DNA of 64,000 nucleotides from an uncultured Clostridia bacterium (GTDB taxonomy: Bacteria; Bacillota; Clostridia; Christensenellales; Borkfalkiaceae): assembly GCA_934271735.1 (NCBI GenBank), contig CAKQSB010000007.1:40979-104978 (forward strand), in the 5' to 3' direction. The notes under the pieces are model-generated. The model made no database searches. It saw nothing but the letters and a program-made list of their open reading frames with translations, and was not told where the DNA came from. The translations under genes were made by a program, and so were the position numbers. This document shows positions 63,615 to 64,000 of the stretch, piece after piece (the stretch's first letter is position 1; the number at the start of each line of letters is the position of its first letter).

Positions 63615-63906
63615 CGAGAAGAACCTCTGATAAACTCGCCTTGAAGCCGTCTTTTCTATGCTTTACGGCAAATCCGCCCTCGTAGTATTTGTATACAACT
63701 TCTGTCGCCTTCGCCATAAATCATTAGAAAATACGGCTTCAAGGTTGCCCTATATATTAAGTCATCGATACCGCAAATTTTCAGGCGCGCCTTGCGATTA
63801 AGGCAAGGCGTTTCCGCGGGTTAGTATACAAATACAAGCCGTGGAAAGAACGAAGAATTAAGCGTAAGGCACGCCTGAAAATCGAGTTTAGCAGGGGTTC
63901 TTCTCG
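63615..63906. repeat. Compound inverted-repeat element with two inner hairpins
   Basis: Outer arms of 24 bp (63615-63638 and 63883-63906, 22 of 24 matching) enclose two hairpins that directly abut them: 63639-63657 with 63726-63744 (18 of 19) and 63777-63796 with 63863-63882 (18 of 20). The inner loops also share GTATTTGTATAC (63685-63696) and its complement (63824-63835). No protein is encoded. The region starts just upstream of ftsQ. Confidence 0.9.
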
Positions 63907-64000
63907 ACTATCAACCAAAACGACGCTATTTTCGATGATTTCTGTCGAAGGCGACTTTGTTCGTACTTGGCGGTACGGGCGAAGGCGAATTCGGCATAAA
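63907..64000. other. Non-coding sequence at the right edge
   Basis: No gene. 63934-63955 repeats, in the opposite orientation, a 22-base stretch of the inner hairpin loop (63704-63725) with 19 of 22 matches. The element may continue past the window. Confidence 0.6.

Noticed and set aside
63444..63644. 66-codon frame at the right end
   Set aside because: It runs across the inverted repeats, has no ribosome-binding site and resembles no protein.
63507..63906. CRISPR array
   Set aside because: The repeats are inverted pairs with different sequences and irregular spacing, not direct repeats with uniform spacers, and no cas gene is present.
63507..63906. Insertion sequence
   Set aside because: There is no transposase frame between the outer arms and no target duplication was found, so only a non-autonomous element remains possible.

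Overview
The window looks like a chromosomal segment of a Gram-positive bacterium of the class Clostridia, probably an uncultured gut lineage (inference). The evidence is a paired GlgC/GlgD ADP-glucose pyrophosphorylase, a ClpC-type AAA+ unfoldase, a SpoIIIE-type FtsK, a DnaD/DnaI-like helicase-loading pair, FtsQ(DivIB)-FtsA-FtsZ, strong AGGAGG-type ribosome-binding sites and AT-rich sigma-A-like promoters. No phage, insertion sequence, CRISPR array, rRNA or tRNA was recognised. Most genes lie on the minus strand. Only the truncated gene at the left edge, dnaD-dnaI, tkt and the AraC regulator lie on the plus strand.

Layout by region: 0-7 kb carries the end of an unknown gene converging on ftsK-rimO-pgsA-cinA'-recA, read leftwards from a promoter at 6961-6989. 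7-12 kb holds acpP with its own promoter, tex and an AlkD-like glycosylase. 10-22 kb is a nearly complete glycogen operon: pgi, glgB, glgC, glgD, glgA, glgP and a GH13 glucan hydrolase. 22-34 kb is housekeeping: a TIM-barrel sugar isomerase, clpC, galU, rpiB, a Sua5-type tRNA modification gene, dnaB, pepF, a small membrane protein, lepB and a degenerate alpha/beta hydrolase. 34-37 kb is the plus-strand dnaD-dnaI pair. 37-43 kb reads leftwards through proS, a CPBP protease, a membrane protein with repeated DPF motifs, mnmE and a LysR regulator. 43-45 kb is tkt. 45-55 kb is an oligopeptide ABC transporter (oppA-B-C-D-F plus a DUF3899-like membrane protein). 55-60 kb is an amino-sugar unit (sugar kinase, nagB, nagA) divergent from an AraC regulator. 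60-63.5 kb is ftsQ-ftsA-ftsZ. The last 0.55 kb is non-coding and consists of nested inverted repeats.

How the genes fit together: Pgi, GlgC/GlgD, GlgA and GlgB lead from fructose-6-phosphate to branched glycogen, and GlgP with the GH13 enzyme takes it apart. GalU, RpiB and transketolase link this to UDP-glucose and the pentose phosphate pathway. The kinase-NagA-NagB set would bring imported N-acetylglucosamine to fructose-6-phosphate, feeding the same pool.

The most unusual content is the Opp transporter. Both ATPases carry large helical insertions at two different points of the nucleotide-binding fold, about 365 residues in OppD and about 110 in OppF. OppC has about 220 extra extracellular residues, and OppA is oversized. 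The second most unusual feature is the compound inverted-repeat element at 63.5-64 kb. Several start codons were moved from the longest open frame on the basis of ribosome-binding sites and promoters: ftsK, glgC, glgB, dnaB, the lepB-adjacent gene, proS, nagA, nagB, the sugar kinase and araC.
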